A stretch of DNA of 44,445 nt, from positions 26,916-71,360 of the forward strand of contig CAJUNT010000013.1 in NCBI GenBank assembly GCA_910587735.1, given 5' to 3'. Source of the stretch: an uncultured Clostridia bacterium. GTDB taxonomy: Bacteria; Bacillota; Clostridia; Lachnospirales; Anaerotignaceae. Shown one piece after another: positions 26,339-33,857 of this stretch. The notes below the pieces were generated by a model. The model ran no database searches. It was not told where the DNA came from and saw nothing but the letters and a program-made list of their open reading frames with translations. How positions within the stretch are numbered: the first letter of the stretch is position 1; every line of letters starts with the position of its first letter. The translations under genes were made by a program, and so were the position numbers.

Positions 26339-27169
26339 TTATTCATCTACACTTTTTACACGCTCAATATGTATTGCAAAATAACTAATTTCTATATTAG
26401 GAAATGGCTTTTTAATACTTTGCTCAAAACTATTACAAATTTGTTTTGCTAATGCAAAAGAATCTGGAAAATTCTCTAGAACATAATCCGTCATATCCAA
26501 ATGCAATTTTTCATCATTTATCACACGTAATATCATAAATTTCATATGTGTAAGCAATCTTGTATAAGAAATCGTAGCGTCATCCAACATAGCACCTAAT
26601 TCCTTTTCAATGGTCTGTATACCTTCCTGTATCATACGTGCAACATCCATACTTTGCACCACATTCTCTCTTGTCAAAGCAGTATGAACATGAAGTGTAA
26701 TATATCCTACTTCATCGTCATTGATTTCCACACCGATTTTTTGATTTATCAAATTCTTTCCTTTTTTTGCTACGTTATATTCTTCTTCAAAAAGTACTTT
26801 GATTTCTTTTGCAAAAGGATTTTTCAATTCTATACCCTGCTCCATACGCTTAATAGCAAATGCAATATGGTCAGCCAAAGGTAACAATATATTATTATCC
26901 ACATTTCCAAATTGTTTTTCGGCTTCTTCTATAATACCACCTGCAATTTCTATAAAAACAGGGGAGATGCTTTTTATAGTATCAATAGACTCCTGTCTCG
27001 ATTGTTGTTCTGTAAAGCGATATGCTTTTGCATTTTCAATTTCTGATACATTTTGATTTACCTTTTTGCCAAAACCTACCCCTTTACCAAGAAATATCAA
27101 TTCTTGTTTTGTATCCAAATCGATTACTAATATACTATTATTATTTAAAACTTTTAAAATTTTAAACAT
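26339..27169 (-). CDS. glcT: BglG/GlcT-type transcriptional antiterminator
   Basis: 276 residues: an RNA-binding CAT domain (1-56, KILKVLNNNSILVIDLD, FLGKGVGFGKK) and two PTS regulation domains (about 65-170 and 172-276). The phosphorylatable histidines are His101 and His160 in PRD1 and His208 and His267 in PRD2. Family role: when glucose drains phosphate from the PTS, the protein binds the RAT RNA and prevents a terminator from forming ahead of ptsG. A matching RAT and terminator lie at 29690-29758 upstream of the adjoining ptsG, which fixes the assignment as GlcT rather than LicT. The gene is 23 bp downstream of ptsG, so it appears to be under its own control. Confidence 0.93.
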   Translation of the reverse strand: MFKILKVLNNNSILVIDLDTKQELIFLGKGVGFGKKVNQNVSEIENAKAYRFTEQQSRQESIDTIKSISPVFIEIAGGIIEEAEKQFGNVDNNILLPLADHIAFAIKRMEQGIELKNPFAKEIKVLFEEEYNVAKKGKNLINQKIGVEINDDEVGYITLHVHTALTRENVVQSMDVARMIQEGIQTIEKELGAMLDDATISYTRLLTHMKFMILRVINDEKLHLDMTDYVLENFPDSFALAKQICNSFEQSIKKPFPNIEISYFAIHIERVKSVDE

Positions 27170-27192
27170 ACTCCCCCTGCTTCCTTTATCGT

Positions 27193-29331
27193 CTACTGTA
27201 TTGTGATAATGTCTTCTTTTGCTTGATATTCTGTTTTATTTGTATCTTTCCAAACAATTTTTTGATTTGGCTCTAAATTTGTAAATACCATAGGGATTGC
27301 TGTAGACGCTGCATTTTCTGCAATATAATTCAAATCTACTTCCATGAGTTTATCACCTTTTTGTACACTATCTCCATCTTTTACAAATACAGTAAATCCT
27401 TTGCCGTCCAATTTCACAGTATCAATACCTACATGAAGTAATATCTCTGTGCCTTGTTTTGTTTTTAATCCGATTGCGTGTTTTGTAGGGAATACCGTTT
27501 CTATTGTCGCATCTGCTGGAGCATAAATTGTATTTCCTTTTGGGAACATGACAATACCGTCACCCATCAATTTTCCTGCAAAAGCCTCATCTGGTGCTTC
27601 GCTGATATCTGCTGCACGTCCTTCTACAAAACTGCTGAATACTTCTTCTTTTTTATCTACTGTTTTTTGTTCTGTTTGTTGATTTGTTTGTACTGGTGCT
27701 GGTACTGGCACATCTACTGCTATATCGCTTGCTGGGCTTGCTAAATAGTCCTCCAAATTAGATTTAATTACAGTAACTTTTGGACCATAAATTACTTGTA
27801 CGCCAAGTCCTTTGTGTATTACGCCTGCTGCGCCAGATTGTTTCAAAAGCGCATCTTGTACTTTTGAAGAATCAATAACAGTACATCTTAATCTTGTTGC
27901 ACAACAATCTACGTCAGAAATATTTTTCTTTCCGCCGAGTCCTTGACAAATCAACTGAGAAACGGCATCTACACCGCCTGCTGTTGCTCCTGCTGTATTT
28001 CCTGCTTTTGCTGCATTGACATCAGCTCTTGTATACAATTTTGTTTCTACATCGTCATCTTCTCTACCTGGTGTTTTAAAATTGAATTTTTTAATCAATA
28101 CTGTAAATACCAAGAAATATACTACAAAATATACAATACCTACAAATACAACCCATATCCAATTTGTTTTCGCATTGCCCTGCATAATACCAAACAATGT
28201 TAAGTCAATTAAACCGCCTGAGAATGTCATACCTACGCCGACTTTGAATATATGCATAAACATATAAGCACAGCCTGCAAAGAAACAGTGAATTGCATAT
28301 AATATAGGTGCAATAAACAAAAATGTAAATTCCAATGGTTCTGTAATACCTGTCAACATAGATGTTAATGCTGCCGAAAGTAACAAACCTCCTGCAACTT
28401 GTTTCTTTTCTGGTTTTGCTGTTTTATACATAGCAAGCGCTGCACCAGGTAAACCAAATATCATAAGAGGGAATTTACCAGCCATAAATCTTGTTGCTTC
28501 TACATCAAATATCGTTGTATTTGGACTTGCTAATTGTGCAAAGAATATATTTTGTGCGCCTTCAATTAAACTGCCGTCAATGGTTGCTGTACCACCCACT
28601 GCTGTTTGCCAGAAAGGTAAATAAAATACATGATGTAAGCCAAATGGTATTAACGCTCTTTCCATAATACCATAAATTAATGTTCCTGCATAGCCTGAAC
28701 TTCTTACAACATCACCTACGGCATAAATGCCTTGCTGTATTACAGGCCATATGTAGAACATGATAATGCCTACAATTAAATAAACAATAGAACATATAAT
28801 TGGTACGAATCTGGTGCCACCAAAGAATGATAATACTTGTGGCAATTCAATTTTATAAAAACGGTTATGAAGTGCTGCAACACCCAAACCAACTATAATA
28901 CCGCCGAATACACCCATTTGTAATGATTCAATACCTACAACAGATGCAACAGAACCATTTGGCAATGTTGCCGCTGCATTTGTTACAGAAAGCATTGCGC
29001 CTATTGCAGAGTGCATAATGAAAAATGCGATTGCTGCCGCTAATGCTGCAACTTCTTTTTCTTTTTTTGCCATACCAATAGCAACACCCATAGCAAACAA
29101 TATTGGTAAATTTGCAAATACAATATCACCACATTTGTTTAACACAGAAAGCAGAGCATATAAAAATGTACCCTCTCCCAATATTCCAGCCAAACCATAT
29201 GCCTCTATCATGTTCGCATTTGTAAATGAACCACCAATACCTAAAAATAAACCTGCGACTGGCAATATGGCAATAGGCAACATAAATGAACGTCCAACTC
29301 TTTGTAATACGCCAAAAATCTTGTCTTTCAT
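27193..29331 (-). CDS. ptsG: PTS glucose-type EIICBA permease
   Basis: 712 residues from ATG 29331 (MKDKIFGVLQRVGRSFMLPI), after AAGGAGTG; the 22 extra upstream codons lie before the ribosome site. Domain order is EIIC (about 1-420, with ERALIPFGLHH and the GITEPLEF substrate motif), EIIB (about 455-530, phospho-Cys477 in CCATRLRC) and EIIA (about 565-712, phospho-His633 in LLHVGIDTVKLDGKGF). It imports and phosphorylates glucose; N-acetylglucosamine is possible, but the GlcT-type RAT favours glucose. Transcribed with glcT from a promoter near 29797 through a RAT/terminator leader. Confidence 0.93.
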   Translation of the reverse strand: MKDKIFGVLQRVGRSFMLPIAILPVAGLFLGIGGSFTNANMIEAYGLAGILGEGTFLYALLSVLNKCGDIVFANLPILFAMGVAIGMAKKEKEVAALAAAIAFFIMHSAIGAMLSVTNAAATLPNGSVASVVGIESLQMGVFGGIIVGLGVAALHNRFYKIELPQVLSFFGGTRFVPIICSIVYLIVGIIMFYIWPVIQQGIYAVGDVVRSSGYAGTLIYGIMERALIPFGLHHVFYLPFWQTAVGGTATIDGSLIEGAQNIFFAQLASPNTTIFDVEATRFMAGKFPLMIFGLPGAALAMYKTAKPEKKQVAGGLLLSAALTSMLTGITEPLEFTFLFIAPILYAIHCFFAGCAYMFMHIFKVGVGMTFSGGLIDLTLFGIMQGNAKTNWIWVVFVGIVYFVVYFLVFTVLIKKFNFKTPGREDDDVETKLYTRADVNAAKAGNTAGATAGGVDAVSQLICQGLGGKKNISDVDCCATRLRCTVIDSSKVQDALLKQSGAAGVIHKGLGVQVIYGPKVTVIKSNLEDYLASPASDIAVDVPVPAPVQTNQQTEQKTVDKKEEVFSSFVEGRAADISEAPDEAFAGKLMGDGIVMFPKGNTIYAPADATIETVFPTKHAIGLKTKQGTEILLHVGIDTVKLDGKGFTVFVKDGDSVQKGDKLMEVDLNYIAENAASTAIPMVFTNLEPNQKIVWKDTNKTEYQAKEDIITIQ

Positions 29332-29689
29332 AATATTGTCACTCCTTTTTCTTATTGTAAAAATTTTATAAGTGCTTTTGAGAATATAGAACGTCAAAAA
29401 ATAGTAATATTAATTTTATGCAATAATAAAGTACTGAGGGCTTTATTGATTATTATGATTTTATATTGCATTTTTATATTGTTTTTTCAAAAAACAGTAT
29501 AAATTGTATGACAATCCGTAACCGCGCGGAATATTTATCAATACTGATTATCATACCATTTTTAATTGTTTTGAATAAACAAATATTTTTTTAAATAATT
29601 TCATTACTTTTTGACGTTACAATATATTCCCTTATTATCGTGTCCATTTTTAATATTATTTTTCATTATCAAAACAAAAAATAAATATA
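29332..29689 (-). other. Long ptsG leader downstream of the RAT terminator
   Basis: About 360 nt separate the terminator from the ptsG start, with no coding frame. It holds an isolated CCGCGCGG palindrome (29522-29529) in AT-rich DNA, an A6/T6 hairpin near 29481-29500, and an extended -10 (TGGTATGAT, 29550-29558, minus) that could start RNA past the terminator. I see no known riboswitch. Confidence 0.5.
29550..29558 (-). promoter_or_regulatory. Possible extended -10 promoter inside the ptsG leader
   Basis: On the minus strand TGG precedes TATGAT, the form of an extended -10. No good -35 is found 17 bp upstream. If active it would give a basal ptsG transcript that skips the GlcT-controlled terminator. 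Sequence pattern only. Confidence 0.3.
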
Positions 29690-29758
29690 AAAAAAGACAC
29701 TAACTTCCAAAAGGTATAACATACCTTTTGAATAGTTAATGCCTGTTAGAACAGTAAC
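29690..29758 (-). promoter_or_regulatory. GlcT antiterminator target (RAT) and overlapping terminator
   Basis: On the minus strand GTGTTACTGTTCTAACAGGC (about 29739-29758) continues ATTAAC, closely matching the ptsG RAT type (GTTACTG, loop, CAGGCAT). The following stem TAACTATTCAAAAGGTAT / ATACCTTTTGGAAGTTA with a GTT loop is followed by CTTTTTTTA, a complete intrinsic terminator. The 3' side of the RAT shares bases with the 5' arm of the terminator, so the two structures exclude each other, as in GlcT control. Confidence 0.88.
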
Positions 29759-29772
29759 ACACTATTTATTAT

Positions 29773-29802
29773 AAAATACCATATTATTGTGATAGTTGTC
29801 AA
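29773..29802 (-). promoter_or_regulatory. Promoter of the ptsG-glcT operon
   Basis: A perfect TTGACA (29797-29802) is followed after 18 bp by TATTTT (29773-29778), preceded by TGG. It lies directly upstream of the RAT, as required for a leader transcript. The IS200/IS605-type element begins 20 bp upstream of the -35. Confidence 0.7.
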
Positions 29803-29822
29803 TCTCTTTTTTTTATTTTTAC

Positions 29823-30106
29823 AAGCTAAATGCGAAAAGCCCACCCCTAAAGGGGTGGTATGAAAGCATTTTTTTTATTTCAATATTTGATTAGTATATG
29901 TTAATATTGCTTTTATGAACAAGAAATGGTATAATAAAACCATGAAAATAAAAGGTTTTGACGCGAGCCTTATACTATCGCTAATGGATACAATGGTATC
30001 TTTGATAGTGAAAGTCTTAATGAAGTAGATTAGTTTTATATGCTTTCGAGTATATTTAGAAGTTTATATAATTAAGAACCCCATGTCTTTAGGCGTGGGA
30101 GTGTCA
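29823..30106 (+). mobile_element. Transposase-less IS200/IS605-type element, copy 2
   Basis: 284 bp, directly after TTTAC. It shares almost its whole sequence with copy 1; the main difference is an extra stretch (about 14-16 bp) near 29880-29895. The left-end hairpin is perfect here (CCACCCCTAAAGGGGTGG, 29841-29858), and the right end is GAACCCCATGTCTTTAGGCG followed by TGGGAGTGTCA. The promoter TTGCTT (29907-29912), 17 bp, TATAAT (29930-29935) and the internal ACTATC/GATAGT stem are kept. No transposase frame. The left end abuts the ptsG promoter. Confidence 0.88.
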
Positions 30107-30277
30107 GCATATTTTATGATAACGATACATAAAAACATATTTTTATTATAATATGTATACTTTTTTATATTTTTTATTGCTTTTATTTATATGTAATGGC
30201 ATCATAATATGATGCAAAATAAATGATTATTATATTATGCAATTTAAAACTAATAAACATTTCATGAGGTGAATACT

Positions 30278-30880
30278 ATGAAAAGTATACTAATGAGTGT
30301 GATTCTGTCAATTATCATTGCTGTACCAGTTTTTGCAAAACAAAATATCAATGTCATAATAAACGGAGAAAAACAATATACAAAAGAATACAATATCAAT
30401 TTTAATAAAAATGATATCATTCCATTCTCAGTACGTCACATTGCAGAAAAACTTGGATATCATGTTCATTTTAATAATGACACCAACACACTTTATATTA
30501 TCGAAAACAGTCGTATATTATATGAAAATGAAACATTAGGAATCGGCTTTATTGCACCTGATGAATGTAAAAATAATTATTATAAAATATTAGAAAATGA
30601 ATATGACAACTATACAGTAATACAATTTTTAGATGCTGAAATGGATATGCTTATTTTTTCATTTGCCTATATTGATTTAGAATATTGGGATGATGAAATG
30701 AAAGAAAGCTTTTCTATCCCCTATTCTGAAATATTTAAAAATAATGATACTCTATTATTATCTGTTTCTGTTTCAGATGTGCAGTATGATACAAATGATA
30801 CAGAACAAAAAAATCGTTATTTAAAATTGTTGCATTTCAAACAAAAAATATGTGATAACATTTATACGTTTCAGTATTAA
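30278..30880 (+). CDS. Secreted protein with a copper-amine-oxidase-like stalk domain
   Basis: 200 residues from ATG 30278, after GAGGTG; the GTG at 30269 lies inside that ribosome site. A signal peptide (MKSILMSVILSIIIAVPVFA) is cleaved near residue 20. The region INVIINGEKQ...IIPFSVRHIAEKLGYHVHFN, then NDTNTLYII, matches the amine-oxidase N-terminal stalk fold common in clostridial surface proteins (V-R-x-[IV]-A-E-x-L-G). The rest is acidic and beta-rich with no catalytic motif. A strong terminator follows at once, so it is a single-gene unit. Role unknown. Confidence 0.8.
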   Translation: MKSILMSVILSIIIAVPVFAKQNINVIINGEKQYTKEYNINFNKNDIIPFSVRHIAEKLGYHVHFNNDTNTLYIIENSRILYENETLGIGFIAPDECKNNYYKILENEYDNYTVIQFLDAEMDMLIFSFAYIDLEYWDDEMKESFSIPYSEIFKNNDTLLLSVSVSDVQYDTNDTEQKNRYLKLLHFKQKICDNIYTFQY

Positions 30881-30926
30881 ATAAAAAAGCAGTTTGATAT
30901 TTTTTTATATCAATCTGCTTTTTTAT
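30881..30926 (+). terminator. Terminator of the 30278-30880 gene
   Basis: A 20-nt arm 30881-30900 pairs with 30907-30926, with one mismatch and a 6-nt T loop. The descending arm ends in a run of T residues, giving an intrinsic terminator on the plus strand. Confidence 0.85.
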
Positions 30927-31035
30927 TGCACATTTAAAATACAATTTATATTTTATAAAATGCACATGACATACAACATTTGTTGAAAAATATCTACTAT
31001 CAATATGTGAATTAGAAAATGCTTCTATACAAAAT

Positions 31036-31587
31036 ATGATTGATATGGGTGACAATATTTTTATATGTGTACTTTCTCATAGACATAAAGGCAAAATGAT
31101 GAAATTGGATTTAAACAAAAATACAAATGAAATATTATATCAGTGGGATAGTAATTCATCTGTTTCTTATAGTGATAAATGGACAGATAGTAATATTGTT
31201 ACATTTTATACAGAAAGTACAGCAGATGGATATTATACACAACATAAAAGAATATTATTTTTCAATATAGACTCTGGGAAATTATTAGATATGAAATACT
31301 ATGATATATTGCATAAACCTTTGGCATATTATAATACAGTGAATGACAACTATGCTATATTTTATAATGGTGCTTCAAAACAAACAGAAAATAATACTAT
31401 CATTATTTTTAATGGCAATACTGGTAAATTTTATCATCATAATATTGTTTTTGAAGAGCCATTTGAAAAACAATATATTGAAAGTATAGTATTAAATGAA
31501 AGCGGAGAAATGCTGATTACCACTAAACAAAATCTTAGTTCACAAAAGCATTATTTTATAGTAAATGTTTCTGACATTGCACAATAA
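31036..31587 (+). CDS. Propeller-like hypothetical protein, probably 5'-truncated
   Basis: 183 codons from ATG 31036 without any ribosome site. The frame is open back to a stop at 30967-30969, and that upstream part (VEKYLLSICELENASIQ) also looks coding. The protein has repeated beta-rich segments (KLDLNKNTNEILYQW, RILFFNIDSGKLLDMKY, TIIIFNGNTGKFYHHN) like blades of a propeller fold, but there are only about three and no signal peptide, so a larger gene has probably lost its start. It lies just after the terminator of the stalk-domain gene, with which it may once have formed one secreted product. Confidence 0.5.
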   Translation: MIDMGDNIFICVLSHRHKGKMMKLDLNKNTNEILYQWDSNSSVSYSDKWTDSNIVTFYTESTADGYYTQHKRILFFNIDSGKLLDMKYYDILHKPLAYYNTVNDNYAIFYNGASKQTENNTIIIFNGNTGKFYHHNIVFEEPFEKQYIESIVLNESGEMLITTKQNLSSQKHYFIVNVSDIAQ

Positions 31588-31605
31588 TATACATTTCAAA
31601 ATATA

Positions 31606-31634
31606 TTGACAAAATATACAAAAAGTGTTATATT
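31606..31634 (+). promoter_or_regulatory. Promoter of the tetR gene
   Basis: A perfect TTGACA (31606-31611), a 17-bp spacer and TATATT (31629-31634). The first palindromic operator begins on the last base of the -10, so a bound regulator would block RNA polymerase. Confidence 0.85.
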
Positions 31635-31662
31635 TGAATTGGTTCAAATTGAATGAATTCAA
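31634..31662 (+). promoter_or_regulatory. Tandem TetR operators upstream of tetR
   Basis: Two palindromes, TTGAATTGGTTCAA (31634-31647) and TTGAATGAATTCAA (31649-31662), lie between the -10 and the ribosome site. An identical copy of the second occurs at 32361-32374 upstream of the efflux genes. Shared sites before the regulator and the pump genes point to the TetR protein as the binder. Confidence 0.75.
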
Positions 31663-31681
31663 ACAAAGGAGAGAGCATTTT

Positions 31682-32314
31682 ATGAGAAACAGCAAGAGGG
31701 AAAAACAAAAAGAAATTATAGACACAGCATTACAGCTATTTTTAGAAAAAGGATATGAAAAAACTTCTATAAAAGATATTACAGAAAAAATGAACATTGC
31801 AACAGGATTATTTCATTACTACTTTAATTCAAAAGAAGATGTTTTGATAAAATGCGCTTATTTAAACAGTCAAATGATTACAGAAGAATTACAGTTAGAA
31901 ACATTTTTTGAAGGCAAAGGTAATGCAGTAGAAAAAATCAATTTGCTTATGAGTCAAGTATTGCATAATGTATCTGAAAAAAATGATATCATTAAAGACA
32001 GTGCAAAAATCAATCAATCTCTTTTGTTGGATAGAATTACATATATCACATTAGAAATTATTATAACTAAATTAGTAGAATTTATAAAAGAAGGCAATGA
32101 CGAAAAAATATTTGATTGCCCCTACCCCCAACAAACAGCAGAAATATTGGTATATGGCTTTGAAAGAATGTTTCGAAAGCAAAAAGAAAAAGATGAAGGT
32201 TTAAAAGATTGTACATTGAGTGAATATTTTATGCAAAATCAATATAAACTTGCAGATATGTTCAAAAAGTTATTGTGTATGAAACAAGAGTACCATTTTC
32301 AATTTGATAAATGA
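31682..32314 (+). CDS. TetR-family repressor, likely of the RND efflux pair
   Basis: 210 residues from ATG 31682 after AAAGGAGAGAG; 19 upstream codons run through the operators and were excluded. The N-terminal DNA-binding domain is standard (KQKEIIDTALQLFLEKGYEK, TSIKDITEKMNIATGLFHYYF, NSKEDVL). The remaining helical domain (about 60-210) should bind the inducer. The gene is followed by an adaptor and an RND permease on the same strand, and the same palindrome lies before both, so self-repression and pump repression are likely. Inducer unknown. Confidence 0.92.
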   Translation: MRNSKREKQKEIIDTALQLFLEKGYEKTSIKDITEKMNIATGLFHYYFNSKEDVLIKCAYLNSQMITEELQLETFFEGKGNAVEKINLLMSQVLHNVSEKNDIIKDSAKINQSLLLDRITYITLEIIITKLVEFIKEGNDEKIFDCPYPQQTAEILVYGFERMFRKQKEKDEGLKDCTLSEYFMQNQYKLADMFKKLLCMKQEYHFQFDK

Positions 32315-32360
32315 CAAATATGTCTGCTGATAATATGCAGACATATATTTTAAAATAATA

Positions 32361-32374
32361 TTGAATGAATTCAA
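32361..32374 (+). promoter_or_regulatory. TetR operator upstream of the efflux genes
   Basis: TTGAATGAATTCAA is identical to the second tetR operator at 31649. It lies about 160 bp before the adaptor gene. A clear -35/-10 next to it could not be picked in this AT-rich stretch. Confidence 0.65.
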
Positions 32375-32454
32375 TCAAAAAAATTTTAAAATACAAAAAA
32401 TTCATTTGTAATTAGTAAATATAAAATAATGATATTTTTTTAATTTATTGAAAC

Positions 32455-32510
32455 TTGGCAACAAACTCCGCAAACTTTTATTTTTGCAAACGCAATCATA
32501 ACGAAATTAT
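32455..32510 (+). repeat. Degenerate remnant of the extragenic hairpin family (C)
   Basis: AACTCCGCAAACTTTTATTT followed by GCAAACGCAATCAT resembles the third-hairpin arm and tail of copies A and D (CAAACTTTT..., ACGCAAT...). The pairing arm is largely lost. It follows tetR in the same relative orientation. Confidence 0.4.
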
Positions 32511-32531
32511 ATATTTAAGGAGGAAATCAAA

Positions 32532-33857
32532 ATGAAAAAAGTAATCACATATATACTGTTAGCCGCATTTTTAACAGGGTGTAGCACAACAAATGCAGAA
32601 CAAAGTAGCAGAGCGGAATTAAGAACAGTAGCAACACAAACAGTAGAGGCAAACGGCTATGGAAATGTATTGACTGTCAGCGGAAATATTGTTCCTACAC
32701 AAACAGTAAAAGCATCTTTTAAAATACCTGGCGTATTATATGATGTTGCCGTATCAGAGGGAGAAAGCGTATTTGCAGGGCAGACCATTGCTACATTAGA
32801 CAAAGTAGATTATAACATACAAGTAAAAGGCGCACAGGCACAAAGGGGCGCAGCACAAGCGCAAACTAGCGCTGCAGTGGCACAAAGAGAAGCCGCAACG
32901 GCACAAAAAGATGCCGCAGCGATTGATATTGAAACTGCTCAATTACAACTAGATACAGAAATACCAACAAAAATTGAACAAGCAAAAGCACAATATGATT
33001 TAACAAAAACAAGCTATGACAGAGTAAAAACATTATACGAACAAGGTATTGCATCAAAAAGTCAATTTGATGAAATCAGTGCAAAATTGACAGTAGACCA
33101 AAATACATATCAGCAAGCATTAGATGCAAAGTCCATAGCAGAAAGCAAAATTAAATCTGCACAATCACAGCTTCATGCGGCAGAGGCACAAATCAGCATG
33201 ACAAATGCGCAGGTTTCCGCATCAAATGCACAAATTGCAGCATCTGAGGCACAGCTTGACGCAGCAAAAAACAATTTAGATGATACTGTTTTAACAAGTC
33301 CTATCAATGGTGTGGTACTTCAAAAAATTTCAGAAAAAGGAGAAACAATCAGTGCAGGTTATCCTATTGTTGCCATAGGAGATATTAGCAGTGTTTATGC
33401 CGAAATTGGTGTAACAGATGAGGCTGTAAACCAAATTACAAAAGGACAGCAAGCAGAAATATATATTTATGGATTAAATGAAACCGTAACTGGTGTGGTT
33501 GATGAAATCAATTCATTAGCAGATACCACTACAAGAACATTCCCTGTTAAAATTAGAATAGATAACGCAGATGGAAAATTAAAACCTGGTATGGTGTGTC
33601 GTGCCGAAATTCCTATGGATAATATCAAATCCATATTTGTGCCTATTGACAGTATCATACATTTTGCGGAAGGTTCTGCGGTATTTGTGTTAAACGAAAA
33701 TAACACTGTTTCTAAAAAAACTGTGACAACTGGAGAAATTACAGGAGATAAAATACAAATTTATTCTGGGCTACAAAGCGGTGATGTGATTGTGACAAAA
33801 GGACAATTTACACTGCATGACGGTGATACAGTACAAATAGAGGAGATGACAGAGTAA
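32532..33857 (+). CDS. RND efflux periplasmic-adaptor-type lipoprotein
   Basis: 441 residues after AAGGAGG. A lipoprotein signal (MKKVITYILLAAFLTGC) gives lipidation at Cys17. A biotinyl-lipoyl half (ASFKIPGVLYDVAVSEGESV) is followed by a long Ala/Gln-rich helical hairpin (about 95-255, AQAQTSAAVAQREAATAQ, SYDRVKTLYEQGIASKSQFD). Then come the second lipoyl half (DDTVLTSPINGVVLQKISEKG) and the beta-barrel and proximal domains. It should link the inner-membrane permease to the outside. The stop shares one base with the ATG of the permease, so the pair is coupled. Confidence 0.93.
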   Translation: MKKVITYILLAAFLTGCSTTNAEQSSRAELRTVATQTVEANGYGNVLTVSGNIVPTQTVKASFKIPGVLYDVAVSEGESVFAGQTIATLDKVDYNIQVKGAQAQRGAAQAQTSAAVAQREAATAQKDAAAIDIETAQLQLDTEIPTKIEQAKAQYDLTKTSYDRVKTLYEQGIASKSQFDEISAKLTVDQNTYQQALDAKSIAESKIKSAQSQLHAAEAQISMTNAQVSASNAQIAASEAQLDAAKNNLDDTVLTSPINGVVLQKISEKGETISAGYPIVAIGDISSVYAEIGVTDEAVNQITKGQQAEIYIYGLNETVTGVVDEINSLADTTTRTFPVKIRIDNADGKLKPGMVCRAEIPMDNIKSIFVPIDSIIHFAEGSAVFVLNENNTVSKKTVTTGEITGDKIQIYSGLQSGDVIVTKGQFTLHDGDTVQIEEMTE

